From Chloroflexota bacterium (GTDB lineage: Bacteria > Chloroflexota > Anaerolineae > Aggregatilineales > Phototrophicaceae), in contig JAPOWK010000106.1 of assembly GCA_026707665.1 (NCBI GenBank), forward strand, positions 1-43,732: 43,732 nucleotides of DNA, given 5' to 3'. The position numbers and the translations under genes were made by a program. The notes beneath the pieces are model-generated. The model made no database searches and had not been told where the DNA came from. It worked only from the letters and a program-made list of their open reading frames with translations. The first letter of the stretch is position 1, and every line of letters begins with the position of its first letter. Below are positions 1-8,082 of the stretch, one piece after another.

Positions 1-146
1 TCGACGGCGGCGAAATAGCCGGCGAACTGCGATTGCGCCACCCACTGCAATTGCAGCTTGATCGGCGTCATGTGGCCATCGGCTGAAGCCAGCGAAAGGC
101 CCAGGAGCAGAACTAAAACAAGGGACATTGCAATTACTTTACGCAT
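1..146 (-). CDS. ABC substrate-binding protein, NMT1/THI5-like (N-terminal fragment)
   Basis: Only the first 48 codons are in the window; the gene runs off the left edge. The start is the ATG at 146-144, with GGAGG at 160-156 in a good ribosome-binding position. The translation opens with a short basic and hydrophobic signal peptide (MRKVIAMSLVLVLLLG, then ASA). After it comes IKLQLQWVAQSQFAGYFAA, the typical opening of NMT1/THI5-type binding proteins that deliver pyrimidine-like or sulfonate-like ligands to SsuBC-type importers. It is the last visible gene of the minus-strand transporter operon, 99 bases after a permease. I infer a secreted ligand receptor for that importer; the ligand cannot be read from this fragment. 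Confidence 0.8.
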   Translation of the reverse strand, partial: MRKVIAMSLVLVLLLGLSLASADGHMTPIKLQLQWVAQSQFAGYFAAV

Positions 147-245
147 GACGGTTTTCCTCCATCAACTTAGATAAATTTACAGCCATGGCGGACTGAATTG
201 CAGCCCGTCCAGCGGCTGATCGAACCTAAATCACAAGGTGCACAC

Positions 246-1091
246 TCACCCGGCTTGCCGAAACGCAACATGCCATGGCATCAGTCGCCTTTCCGCAAGC
301 AACACCACCAGATAAAAGGAAATGCCGATGATCGACGCCATTAGAATGGCGGTCCAGGCTTTGGCGAAATCGAAGGCGCCCGCTTCCTGCGTGATGTAAA
401 CGCCCAGCGTCGCGCGCGGTCCGCCGAAGAATTCCGCCACCACGGCGCCGATCAGGCTGAGGGCGCTGGCGACGCGCAAAGCGCTGAAGATAAAGGGCAA
501 GGCGTTCGGGATGCGCAAGCTGAACATGATCCGCGCCGGCGTCGCCGCGTAAGAGCGCATCAATTCCAGCTGTTCCACATCGACCAGGGTCAAACCGCGC
601 ACGGTATTAATCATGGTCGGGAAGAAGACGATGACCGCCACAATCGCCATCTTCGATGCCGGGTTGGTTATGCCGAACCAGTTGTTCATAATCGGCGCGA
701 AGGCGATGATCGGCACTGAATTGGCGGCGATGGCGAAAGGCATGGTGGCTTCGCTAACGATGGTCCAGCGCGAGGTGATCAGCGCCACCAGTATGCCGCC
801 CCCGCAACCGATGATGAAACCGCCGAAGGCTTCCCAAAAGGTCGCGCCGCTCGATTCAAAGAGGATGGAGCGTTCGTCTGGCGCTAGCCACAAGTCAACT
901 TGCAACATGAATTCGGCGAATATGGCTGATGGCTTTGGCAAGAGGAACTGTTGAATATCAAAGATGACGACAATGACTTCCCAAAGCAGAATGACGCCGA
1001 CGGCGATGGCGATAGTCGGCAAATAGTAAGTGAGTCGGCGGCGGATGCTCGCGATCAGCGACGTGGTCCTCTGCAGTTCAGTTGGCGCCAT
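246..1091 (-). CDS. ABC transporter permease, SsuC/ThiX-like
   Basis: This 281-residue protein belongs to the binding-protein-dependent permease family used with NMT1/THI5 receptors. It has a first membrane segment near residues 24-44 and about six segments in total. The cytoplasmic EAA-type loop near residues 178-200 (LMRSYAATPARIMFSLRIP) docks onto the ATPase. The ATG at 1091-1089 overlaps the stop of the upstream ATPase by one base (TGATG), which indicates translational coupling. Two permeases occur in this operon, so the channel may be a heterodimer of this protein with the larger permease at 2099-3841. Family is certain; substrate is inferred only from the pyrimidine-catabolic neighbours. 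Confidence 0.9.
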   Translation of the reverse strand: MAPTELQRTTSLIASIRRRLTYYLPTIAIAVGVILLWEVIVVIFDIQQFLLPKPSAIFAEFMLQVDLWLAPDERSILFESSGATFWEAFGGFIIGCGGGILVALITSRWTIVSEATMPFAIAANSVPIIAFAPIMNNWFGITNPASKMAIVAVIVFFPTMINTVRGLTLVDVEQLELMRSYAATPARIMFSLRIPNALPFIFSALRVASALSLIGAVVAEFFGGPRATLGVYITQEAGAFDFAKAWTAILMASIIGISFYLVVLLAERRLMPWHVAFRQAG

Positions 1092-1933
1092 CAGTCCGCT
1101 CCCTGAGCTGACACATACTCGCCTGAAGACGGATCTGCCGACAAGGACCCGACCGCGTCGCGCAGCAGATCGCGCACGTTGGCGACGAGATCATGATAAG
1201 CCGGGTCGTTGCGCGTATTGAAGTCGCGCGGATAAGGCAGCGTATTGCGGACGATCTCGGTGATGCGCCCGGGGCGCGGCGACATCACCACGATGCGATT
1301 CGACAGGAAGACCGCCTCGGCGATGCTATGCGTCACGAAGATGATCGTCTTGCGGGTCTGCTCCCAAATCTTCAGCAGCTCCAGATTCATGCGTTCGCGC
1401 GTGAATTCATCCAACGCGCCGAAAGGCTCATCCATCAGCAGCACCGAGGGATCAAATGCCAGCGCCCGCGCGATCGCGACGCGTTGCTGCATTCCGCCCG
1501 AAAGCTGCCAGGGGAAGTGGTTGGCGAAAGCGCCAAGCTCGACCATTTCCAGCATGGCTTGGGCGCGCTTCTGACGTTCCGACTTGGAATAGCCCATGAT
1601 CTCCAGCGGGAGCTGCACATTCTTCGTCACGCTGCGCCACTCGTAAAGTGTCGCCGCTTGAAAGACCATGCCGTAATCGCGATCCAGGCGCGCGCGAGCG
1701 GGCATTTTGCCATTCACCAACAGTTCGCCTGCCGTCGGCTGAATCAGATCGCCAACAAGACGCATCAGGGTGGATTTGCCACAGCCAGATGGTCCGATCA
1801 AGGAGATGAATTCGCTTGCTTCGATCTCCAGGTTGATATCTTGCAGGGCGATCACCTCTTCCTCCGCGCCCGGATTGAAGACCTTGTGGATGCCCTTCGC
1901 CGAGATGGCGATGTCTTTGGCTGCTACAGCCAT
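1091..1933 (-). CDS. ABC transporter ATP-binding protein, SsuB/ThiZ-like
   Basis: This is the cytoplasmic ATPase of the importer. All hallmarks are present: Walker A GPSGCGKST (about residues 47-55), Q-loop near FQAATLYEWR, signature LSGGMQQR (144-151), Walker B VLLMDEP (164-170) and the H-loop in FVTHSI. An open frame extends upstream to 1984, but I start at the ATG at 1933-1931. It is preceded by a GAGGGG ribosome site, and the protein then begins directly before the conserved ATPase fold. The resulting 280 residues suit the SsuB/TauB/ThiZ group. The stop overlaps the start of the downstream permease by one base. Upstream, a 165-base gap to the other permease carries a GGGCGACC palindrome. 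Confidence 0.93.
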   Translation of the reverse strand: MAVAAKDIAISAKGIHKVFNPGAEEEVIALQDINLEIEASEFISLIGPSGCGKSTLMRLVGDLIQPTAGELLVNGKMPARARLDRDYGMVFQAATLYEWRSVTKNVQLPLEIMGYSKSERQKRAQAMLEMVELGAFANHFPWQLSGGMQQRVAIARALAFDPSVLLMDEPFGALDEFTRERMNLELLKIWEQTRKTIIFVTHSIAEAVFLSNRIVVMSPRPGRITEIVRNTLPYPRDFNTRNDPAYHDLVANVRDLLRDAVGSLSADPSSGEYVSAQGAD

Positions 1934-2009
1934 GAAACCCCTCACCCCCTGACCCCCGCTCCCGCAAGGGGCGCACGTAAACATTGCGCTTCGAGAGGGG
2001 CGCTTTGGC

Positions 2010-2030
2010 GGGCGACCTGGTAGGTCGCCC
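2010..2030. repeat. GGGCGACC-type intergenic palindrome, copy 1
   Basis: A 9-bp perfect inverted repeat GGGCGACCT / AGGTCGCCC with a three-base loop, followed by CTACAG. It lies between the fused permease and the ATPase on the minus strand. The same core recurs at 3897-3917 and, in variant form, at several other intergenic sites in this window, so it is a dispersed REP-like element. Confidence 0.8.
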
Positions 2031-2098
2031 CTACAGATTTGCGTGGGGCAAAGCGCCCTTCAACCATAGTCGCCTGGCTTAAGTTCATAAGTGCCCAT

Positions 2099-3841
2099 TC
2101 AGTCCATTTCGCGAATGTAACGGCGCAGCGCCAAGCGTTCCGCCAGATTGACCGAGACGAAGAAGAGAATGCCCACGGTCGCCGCCATCATGATGGAGGC
2201 CCAAAGCTTCGGCGTCGAGACCAGACTGTAATCCGAACTGAAGTCGAGGATCGCCCGCCCCAGCCCGTCGCCGATGCCGGAGGGCAACTCGCCAATGATC
2301 GCGCCGACGACGCTCGCGGTTGCCGATACTTTGAGCGCGGTGAAAATATAAGGCAGCGCCGCTGGAAGGCGCAGCTTCCATAGGATCGTCCAGCGGCTTG
2401 AGGCGTAGGAGCGCATCAATTCGACCTGTTCCGCCGCCGGCGATTGTAAGCCGCGCAAGGTATTGATGGTCACCGGGAAGAACGTCAGATAAGCGGCGAT
2501 GACCGCCACCGACAGTTGACCGGCGCCCAGCCAGATGACCACCATCGGCGCGATCGCCAGGATCGGAACCGTTTGCGAAGCCACAACATAAGGCAGCAGT
2601 CCCCGCTCCATCAGCGGCGAATGAGCAAAGATCGTACCCAAAATGAAACCGAGAACTGCGCCAAAGACGAAACCGAAGATCGCTTCGCTGAAGGTATAGA
2701 GGCCCGCATCGGTCAGGATGCGCAAGAGCAGCAATTCGCCATTGCGGCGCGCCGGCTGCAAGAAAGCCTCGGCGATCATTTGCAAGTGCGGCAAATTCAA
2801 GTCATTGAATATCTTCAGATCGAGGAGCACCAGGCTGCGCGGCTGACTGAGGAAGCGCGCATCGGCGAAATCGCCAGCGATCGTCGCGATCTTCCCACCG
2901 AAAATATTGCGCACGGCCGCGTGCTGCGGGGCGTCATTCGCGCGCACGGCGACGCTTAGGCGCCCGGGAAAGGCCGGCGCAATCGGCAGCACGGCGACGC
3001 CTTCGCGCCGATTCAGATTCGACAGGTAACGCAGTTCGGGATAAGGCAGCGCCTCGTCTTTATCGTCCTTGGGCGGGTGCGGCGGCATCAAGTCATCCAG
3101 ATCCTTGCGGTCGGCAATGACGTAATCGACTTCACCAGCGAGAAGCGCCGCGAGAGCCTCTTCCATCGTCGCTTCGGTCTGATATGTCCAAGACTGTTGT
3201 GGCAGCAGAATCTTGTAAGACACGGACTCAGCGAAAGCTTTGCTCGCTTCCCAGCCGACCAGCAGAAAAGACAGCGCCAAAAAGAAACCGACAACGCGAC
3301 TGGTTTTCCCGGGTGATAACACGCTCGCGAGCAAAACAGCCAAGATTGCCGCGATAAGTGGCGTCAAGGCGCCGCTGCCTTCGAACGAGGGGATCAAAAA
3401 CAGAAGCCCATCAAGCAGAATCAGAATAGTGAAGAAGAGCATCGCTGTGCGCCGGGGACGAACGACAATCGCCATCAAGGTATAGACCAACAGCAGCACA
3501 ATCAGTCCGTAGTATGCGATGCGCAGGTTGCGCATGCTGGTGTAAAGGATGTCCGGGTCCAGTCTCTCCGCACCCAATTCATTTGCCCAATTCTCGGCGT
3601 AGGCGGCCAGCGGAGAGAGAATCTCTTCAGGGTCGTTTCCAGTCTGATCGGCCATCCAAGTTGCCAGACGACCCAAGGTGGATTCCAGCAGAGCCTCATC
3701 GTCCAGCGCCAAGCCGCCAAAGCTGCTCCACAGATTGAGGACCAGCGCCAGCGCCAAAAGTGTCAAGGCAACCTGAACGGGTTTCCGCAAGCGGCGAAAT
3801 CGGGAATCTGGGGCTGCCGTCTCTACGGTGATGTCGGTCAT
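2099..3841 (-). CDS. ABC transporter permease with long N-terminal membrane and receptor-like extension
   Basis: This protein is 580 residues, about twice the usual permease length. The C-terminal part, roughly residues 370-575, is an SsuC/ThiX-type permease with the EAA loop LMRSYASSRWTILWKLRLP. The N-terminal part is unusual. It has a membrane segment near 21-40, an acidic loop at about 45-100, and further membrane helices near 106-128, 134-152, 158-178 and 183-200. An extracytoplasmic stretch of about 130 residues follows. Its EEALAALLAGEVDYVIAD looks like part of a periplasmic binding-protein lobe. The ATG at 3841-3839 lies 98 bases after the aminotransferase. I infer a fused accessory receptor or sensor domain on the channel. 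The permease assignment is firm; the role of the extension is not known. Confidence 0.85.
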   Translation of the reverse strand: MTDITVETAAPDSRFRRLRKPVQVALTLLALALVLNLWSSFGGLALDDEALLESTLGRLATWMADQTGNDPEEILSPLAAYAENWANELGAERLDPDILYTSMRNLRIAYYGLIVLLLVYTLMAIVVRPRRTAMLFFTILILLDGLLFLIPSFEGSGALTPLIAAILAVLLASVLSPGKTSRVVGFFLALSFLLVGWEASKAFAESVSYKILLPQQSWTYQTEATMEEALAALLAGEVDYVIADRKDLDDLMPPHPPKDDKDEALPYPELRYLSNLNRREGVAVLPIAPAFPGRLSVAVRANDAPQHAAVRNIFGGKIATIAGDFADARFLSQPRSLVLLDLKIFNDLNLPHLQMIAEAFLQPARRNGELLLLRILTDAGLYTFSEAIFGFVFGAVLGFILGTIFAHSPLMERGLLPYVVASQTVPILAIAPMVVIWLGAGQLSVAVIAAYLTFFPVTINTLRGLQSPAAEQVELMRSYASSRWTILWKLRLPAALPYIFTALKVSATASVVGAIIGELPSGIGDGLGRAILDFSSDYSLVSTPKLWASIMMAATVGILFFVSVNLAERLALRRYIREMD

Positions 3842-3896
3842 GAGATATCAAGCAATGTTATAAGCATGAATATAATTGGCTCTTGGAGTTGTCTAC

Positions 3897-3917
3897 GGGC
3901 GACCTGACAGGTCGCCC
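3897..3917. repeat. GGGCGACC-type intergenic palindrome, copy 2
   Basis: Perfect 9-bp inverted repeat GGGCGACCT / AGGTCGCCC with loop GAC, followed by CTACA. It sits between the aminotransferase and the fused permease. It matches copy 1 in both arms and in the flanking CTACA; only the loop differs. Confidence 0.82.
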
Positions 3918-3939
3918 CTACAATTCTAATCCTTAAGGA

Positions 3940-5229
3940 TCACGACACGTCTGCCAGCGCGCCGGCGACGATTTCCATGGCGATGTCCATATCCTCCGCT
4001 GATACGTTTAAGTGAGGGGCGATGCGCACGACATTGCCGTAGAGCCCGCCCTTGCCCAGCAGCAGACCCTTCTCCTTGCAGGTATCGACAAAGGCGACCG
4101 TGCGCCCGGCATCGGGTTCTATGCCGCCCGGCTGGACGATTTCGATCGCCTGCATCAGCCCCATGCCCCGTACCTCACCGACAATCGGAAACTCAGCGGC
4201 GAATTCGGCCAGCTTGCCGGCCATTCGTTCGCCTTGCGCCGCGCAATTGGTCGGCGTGTCATGCGCTTCCATATATTCGATGGTCGCCAGCGTGGTCGCC
4301 ATCGTCACCGGATTGCCGCCAAAAGTAGAGAAGGTCAAGCCAGCGACCGCATCGGCGATTTCCGGCGTCGCGATGGTGCAGCCGATGGGGCTACCGTTGC
4401 CCATGCCTTTGGCGAAGGTCATGATATCCGGCTCGACGCCCCAATGCTCAATGCCGAACCATTTGTTACCGGTGCGCCCCCAGCCGGTCTGCACTTCGTC
4501 CGAAATGAAGACGCCGCCTGCCTCTCTGACAATCGGCAGAACGCGGCGGAAGTAATCTTCGGGCGGCACGATGAAGCCGCCGGCCCCTTGAATTGGCTCG
4601 GCCATGAAGGCGGCAATGCGCCCTTCGGTCCCCGTGGCGATCGTCTCTTCCAAATCAGCCACGCAAAGGTCAACCACTTGCTCGGCGGTCAAGCCGGCCG
4701 GCGCGCGGAAGGTATAAGGATTGCGCACATGTTTGACATAGGGATCAACCACGCCACCCAAACGCCAGGGCCGCTGAGCCGATAGGCTCATCGCCAGCAT
4801 CGAGCGCCCGGAATAAGCATGGCGCAGGGTGAGGACGACGGGATTGCCGGTAACCATGCGCGCCGCCAGCACGGCCGTCTCATTGGCTTCTGTGCCGCTG
4901 TTGGTGAAGAAGCACTTTTGCAGCCTGCCCGGCGTCAGTTCAGCCACCTTCTCCGCCAGCCGCACCATGCTCTCGTTGACATAGATCGTTGATGTATGCT
5001 GCAGCTTCCGCAGCTGCGCCATGGTTCGCTCGCTGATCTCGTCGTTGCAGTGGCCGACGGAAACGGTCAAAATGCCGCCAAAAAAGTCCAAGTACCGTTT
5101 TCCATCCACATCCCAGATATACTGATCCTTGGCGCGGTCGGCGATCAGCGGATTGTCGCCGTGATAAGGAACGGCAGCCGGAAACATGACTTGCCGATAG
5201 CGTTCCATGATTTCAGCAGACCTTGTCAT
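3940..5229 (-). CDS. Class III aminotransferase (beta-alanine:2-oxo acid / AGXT2-like)
   Basis: This 429-residue PLP enzyme is of usual length for the class. SGTEANE (about 111-117) binds cofactor phosphate. The aspartate of ISDEVQTGWGRTG (D244) pairs with the pyridine nitrogen, and the lysine of FAKGMGNG (K274) forms the Schiff base. FSTFGGNP near 300 is typical of the alanine-glyoxylate/beta-alanine group. The start ATG at 5229-5227 has AGGAG upstream. The divergent semialdehyde dehydrogenase and the nearby beta-ureidopropionase suggest it converts beta-alanine to malonate semialdehyde, the step assigned to PydD-type enzymes. A GABA or 3-aminoisobutyrate transaminase is an alternative. It is the first gene of the minus-strand transporter operon. 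Confidence 0.88.
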   Translation of the reverse strand: MTRSAEIMERYRQVMFPAAVPYHGDNPLIADRAKDQYIWDVDGKRYLDFFGGILTVSVGHCNDEISERTMAQLRKLQHTSTIYVNESMVRLAEKVAELTPGRLQKCFFTNSGTEANETAVLAARMVTGNPVVLTLRHAYSGRSMLAMSLSAQRPWRLGGVVDPYVKHVRNPYTFRAPAGLTAEQVVDLCVADLEETIATGTEGRIAAFMAEPIQGAGGFIVPPEDYFRRVLPIVREAGGVFISDEVQTGWGRTGNKWFGIEHWGVEPDIMTFAKGMGNGSPIGCTIATPEIADAVAGLTFSTFGGNPVTMATTLATIEYMEAHDTPTNCAAQGERMAGKLAEFAAEFPIVGEVRGMGLMQAIEIVQPGGIEPDAGRTVAFVDTCKEKGLLLGKGGLYGNVVRIAPHLNVSAEDMDIAMEIVAGALADVS

Positions 5230-5315
5230 TCAAGCTCTCCTATTTGCCCTTAGGTCCATACATTCGACACGAGATTCCGACATTGCTCTTGCAAATCTTC
5301 ACGTACATGTCGTAT

Positions 5316-5344
5316 AGTCTAGCATATTCCAACAGAGTGTCCAA
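5316..5344 (-). promoter_or_regulatory. Candidate minus-strand promoter for the aminotransferase-transporter operon
   Basis: On the minus strand, TTGGAC (5344-5339) is followed after 17 bases by TAGACT (5321-5316), about 86 bases before the aminotransferase ATG. Spacing is ideal but each box matches the sigma-70 consensus only partly, so this is a candidate rather than a firm call. Confidence 0.35.
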
Positions 5345-5507
5345 CCAAGAGCTACAAATTGCTACAAAGTGTACGAGGATTCGCACAGTTCGCCCACCCT
5401 GCCACCAAATCGCTCCGCAGTCCGGGGGCTCGTCGCATTCGACGCGCCATCGGCAATTTCCGTGACGCGCTGATGGCAAACATGGCAACACGATGGGCGT
5501 GCCGGTG

Positions 5508-5539
5508 TTGTACAATGTGTCTCCATAAGAATTGTACAT
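5508..5539. promoter_or_regulatory. Paired TTGTACA motifs in the divergent control region
   Basis: The perfect 8-bp palindrome TTGTACAA (5508-5515) is followed 24 bases on by TTGTACAT (5532-5539). Both lie between the divergent aminotransferase operon and mmsA. Such short palindromes are typical of GntR-type operators, and two copies about two helical turns apart would suit a dimer pair. No GntR-type gene is visible in the window, so the link is speculative. Confidence 0.3.
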
Positions 5540-5622
5540 TAGCGGCATAGGGTATCCAAAAACTGATGACGCATCGAGTATGATACAGGCGAGGACTGCA
5601 AGCCAGAGTGGAGGAGGGAATG

Positions 5623-7074
5623 ATGAGCCACACAGTCAAGAATTACGTTGATGGTGAATGGGTCGAATCAGGAGCGTCCGATGTCTTCGCGGTGCATGAC
5701 CCGGCGACCGGCGAGTTGCTGGCGAACTGCCCGGATTCGACGCGGGAGGATGTGAATACGGCGGTGAGGTCCGCGAGAGCGGCCTTTGATGAATGGCGCA
5801 GCACACCGGTATTAGTGCGCGCGCAATACATGCACCACTTCAAAGTCATGGTGGAAGACAATTTCGAAAAGGTCTCGCAGATTGTGGTGCGCGAGCATGG
5901 CAAAACCATGGACGAAGCCCGTGGCGAGGTGCGCCGCGGTATCGAAAGCATCGACTTCGCCATGAGCGTGCCCGTGCTCATGCGCAGCGACGGGCTGGAA
6001 GATATCAGTTCCGGCATTGACGAGACCACGGTGCGGCAGCCGGCCGGCGTCTTCGCGGCGATCACCCCATTCAATTTTCCCTTCATGGTGCCGCTCTGGT
6101 TCTTGCCCACCGCCATCACTTGCGGCAATACCTTCATCTTGAAACCATCGCCCCAGACGCCGCTCGCCACCGAATACCTCTTCGAGATGCTCGATGAGTT
6201 GGACTTGCCGGAAGGCGTGGTCAATCTGGTCAATGGCGGCGTGCCTTCGGCGACGGCGCTAATGGAACATCCGGATGTTACGGGTGTGTCCTTTGTCGGC
6301 TCTAGCCCGGTGGCGAAGATCATCTACGAGACCTGCACGCGCAACGGCAAACGCGTTCAAGCGCAGGGCGGCGCCAAGAATTACATCGCCGTCATGCCCG
6401 ATGCCGATATAGAAGCCAGCGTCAAGAATATCCTGGGCGCGGCTTACGGCTGCGCCGGGCAGCGCTGTCTGGCGGCGGCGGTCGCCGTCGGCGTCGGCGA
6501 TGCCTACGATCAACTCAAGGATGAATTGGCGAAGCAGGTCGCGGCGCTCAAGGTCGGCTATGGCTTGGACGAGACCACGCAGATGGGCACCGTCATCAGC
6601 GACGCGGCGGTGAATCGCATCGAATCCATGATCGGGCAGAGCGAGGGCGAAGGCGCCGAAGTCGTGGTTGATGGGCGCGACTTCCACGTCGATGGCTACG
6701 AAAACGGCTCCTGGGTCGGCCCGACGCTGATCGCCGATGTGCAGCGGAATACGGTCATGGCGACTGAAGAAGTTTTTGGTCCCGTACTGTCATTGATGCA
6801 AGCCGACGATTTCGAGGATGCGGTCGATATTATCAATCAGAGCCGCTATGGCAATGCCGCCAGCATCTTCACCAGCAACGGCAAATATGCGCGCGAGTTC
6901 AAGTACAGCGTCAACGCGGGCAATATCGGCGTCAATATCGGCGTGGCGGCGCCGTCGGCCTCCTTCCCCTTCGGCGGACAGAAAGACTCCTTCTTCGGTG
7001 ATCTGCACGGTCAAGGGATGGATTCGATCGAATTCTACACCGAGCGGAAAATTGTGATCGAGCGGTGGGTTTAG
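5623..7074 (+). CDS. mmsA: CoA-acylating methylmalonate/malonate-semialdehyde dehydrogenase
   Basis: An aldehyde dehydrogenase of 483 residues, close to the usual 485-500 for the MmsA/IolA group. It would oxidise malonate semialdehyde to acetyl-CoA, or methylmalonate semialdehyde to propionyl-CoA, with NAD and CoA. The substrate fold FNFPFMVP, the glycine motif FVGSSPVA and GCAGQRCLA with the catalytic cysteine near residue 282 are characteristic. EEVFGPVL is also present. An in-frame GTG lies at 5608, but GAGGAGGG at 5611-5618 fits the ATG at 5623 (or 5620). In this context it finishes beta-alanine breakdown from pyrimidines after the divergent aminotransferase. The stop is 4 bases before the next ATG. 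Confidence 0.92.
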   Translation: MSHTVKNYVDGEWVESGASDVFAVHDPATGELLANCPDSTREDVNTAVRSARAAFDEWRSTPVLVRAQYMHHFKVMVEDNFEKVSQIVVREHGKTMDEARGEVRRGIESIDFAMSVPVLMRSDGLEDISSGIDETTVRQPAGVFAAITPFNFPFMVPLWFLPTAITCGNTFILKPSPQTPLATEYLFEMLDELDLPEGVVNLVNGGVPSATALMEHPDVTGVSFVGSSPVAKIIYETCTRNGKRVQAQGGAKNYIAVMPDADIEASVKNILGAAYGCAGQRCLAAAVAVGVGDAYDQLKDELAKQVAALKVGYGLDETTQMGTVISDAAVNRIESMIGQSEGEGAEVVVDGRDFHVDGYENGSWVGPTLIADVQRNTVMATEEVFGPVLSLMQADDFEDAVDIINQSRYGNAASIFTSNGKYAREFKYSVNAGNIGVNIGVAAPSASFPFGGQKDSFFGDLHGQGMDSIEFYTERKIVIERWV

Positions 7075-7078
7075 CGCG

Positions 7079-7429
7079 ATGCCATCACTGAATACTTTCG
7101 GCGCCGTCTTCACCTTTGCCATTGAGTTGGAAACGCGCTTGAGCGCCTATTACAGCTACATCGGCGATGCGGCCATGGCTAGGGCGGCCGACAAACGGAG
7201 AAAGAAGCTGGAGCGCGTCCGGCGCGAGAACGTGGTCGAAATCACGCTGGAGCCGATAACGGGATTGGACGCGGACGACTACGCCCTCGATCTGAACGAT
7301 AGATCAGCCGCGGGTCAAGCGGGCGCGGCGCGGATCGCGAGTCAGTTCTACCGCGACGCGGCGCCAAAGATTAACGTGCGCGCGGCGCAGCGGGCGCTCG
7401 AGCGCAGCGGGCGGGAGCATGGGGGATAA
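7079..7429 (+). CDS. Small hypothetical protein coupled to mmsA
   Basis: This 116-residue protein starts 4 bases after the mmsA stop, which implies cotranslation. I do not recognise a named family with certainty. The first 35 residues form an amphipathic helix (FAIELETRLSAYYSY) resembling one helix of rubrerythrin-like bundles. A strongly basic segment (ADKRRKKLERVRREN) follows, then the acidic motif LEPITGLDADDY. The C-terminal half is arginine- and alanine-rich. Iron-binding ExxH motifs are absent, so a ferritin-like iron site is unlikely. Its position inside a catabolic operon suggests a partner or accessory protein rather than an enzyme. The gene is probably real because of the tight coupling and good composition. 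Confidence 0.6.
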   Translation: MPSLNTFGAVFTFAIELETRLSAYYSYIGDAAMARAADKRRKKLERVRRENVVEITLEPITGLDADDYALDLNDRSAAGQAGAARIASQFYRDAAPKINVRAAQRALERSGREHGG

Positions 7430-7439
7430 GTGTTGTAAC

Positions 7440-7458
7440 GGCGACTCTGTGAGTCGCC
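7440..7458. repeat. GGCGACTC palindrome
   Basis: Perfect 8-bp inverted repeat GGCGACTC / GAGTCGCC with loop TGT, just upstream of the DUF433 gene. It is a variant of the dispersed GGGCGACC palindromes of this window. Confidence 0.6.
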
Positions 7459-7473
7459 CTCGCGGGGGCAATC

Positions 7474-8082
7474 ATGAAAAAAATCGAAAGCATTGATGTA
7501 GTTTGGCGTGACCTCAAGAGGCGCTCAGGCCGTCCCTGTATAATAGGCAGATCTCTGAAAGTGAAATACGTCGCCCAATTGCGACGGGGAAGCGACAAAC
7601 TCAGCCCACAAGAGATCGCCAATACCTATAGCCTCTGCCTGCATCACGTGCATGCAGCGCTTGCCTATTACTACTTGCACCAAGCTGAAGTCGACTCCGA
7701 GTTTGAAGAGGACAGAATATTCAGTGAGAAACTGGATACCTTGGGCGTAGAAGCAGCGGAAGACTGGTTGTTTAGCCGTCCGCTACCAGCAAACGGTCTC
7801 CCAAAAGGCACTCCGTCCCGAATCGAAAGCATCAACTTAATCTACCGTGACCCCGAAGTGCAAGACGGACGTCCGTGCCTACTCGGCAGCGACATAAGCG
7901 TATCGGATATAGTCACGCATTATCAACATGACGCTATCGACGATGAGGAGGCCGCCGCTCACTTTGAAATTGGCCTGGCACATGTCCACGCCGCTATGAC
8001 GTACTATTACCAGCATCAGGCGGAAATCGATGCAGATTTAGCTGCAAGATCCGACAGTCTGGAGCAAGCGAGGCTTGCCTGA
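7474..8082 (+). CDS. Tandem DUF433 protein (antitoxin-like)
   Basis: This 202-residue protein contains two copies of DUF433, a small helix-turn-helix domain usually found singly in proteins of about 75-110 residues. Copy one covers about residues 4-75 (IESIDVV, GRPCIIGRSLKV, HVHAALAYYYLHQAEVD). Copy two covers about 112-190 (IESINLIYRD, GRPCLLGSDISV, HVHAAMTYYYQHQAEID). DUF433 proteins are commonly paired with DUF5615 PIN-like toxins, and such a gene follows here with an 8-base overlap. I infer an antitoxin or autorepressor that neutralises that partner. The internal duplication is unusual and could give a built-in pseudo-dimer. Confidence 0.85.
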   Translation: MKKIESIDVVWRDLKRRSGRPCIIGRSLKVKYVAQLRRGSDKLSPQEIANTYSLCLHHVHAALAYYYLHQAEVDSEFEEDRIFSEKLDTLGVEAAEDWLFSRPLPANGLPKGTPSRIESINLIYRDPEVQDGRPCLLGSDISVSDIVTHYQHDAIDDEEAAAHFEIGLAHVHAAMTYYYQHQAEIDADLAARSDSLEQARLA

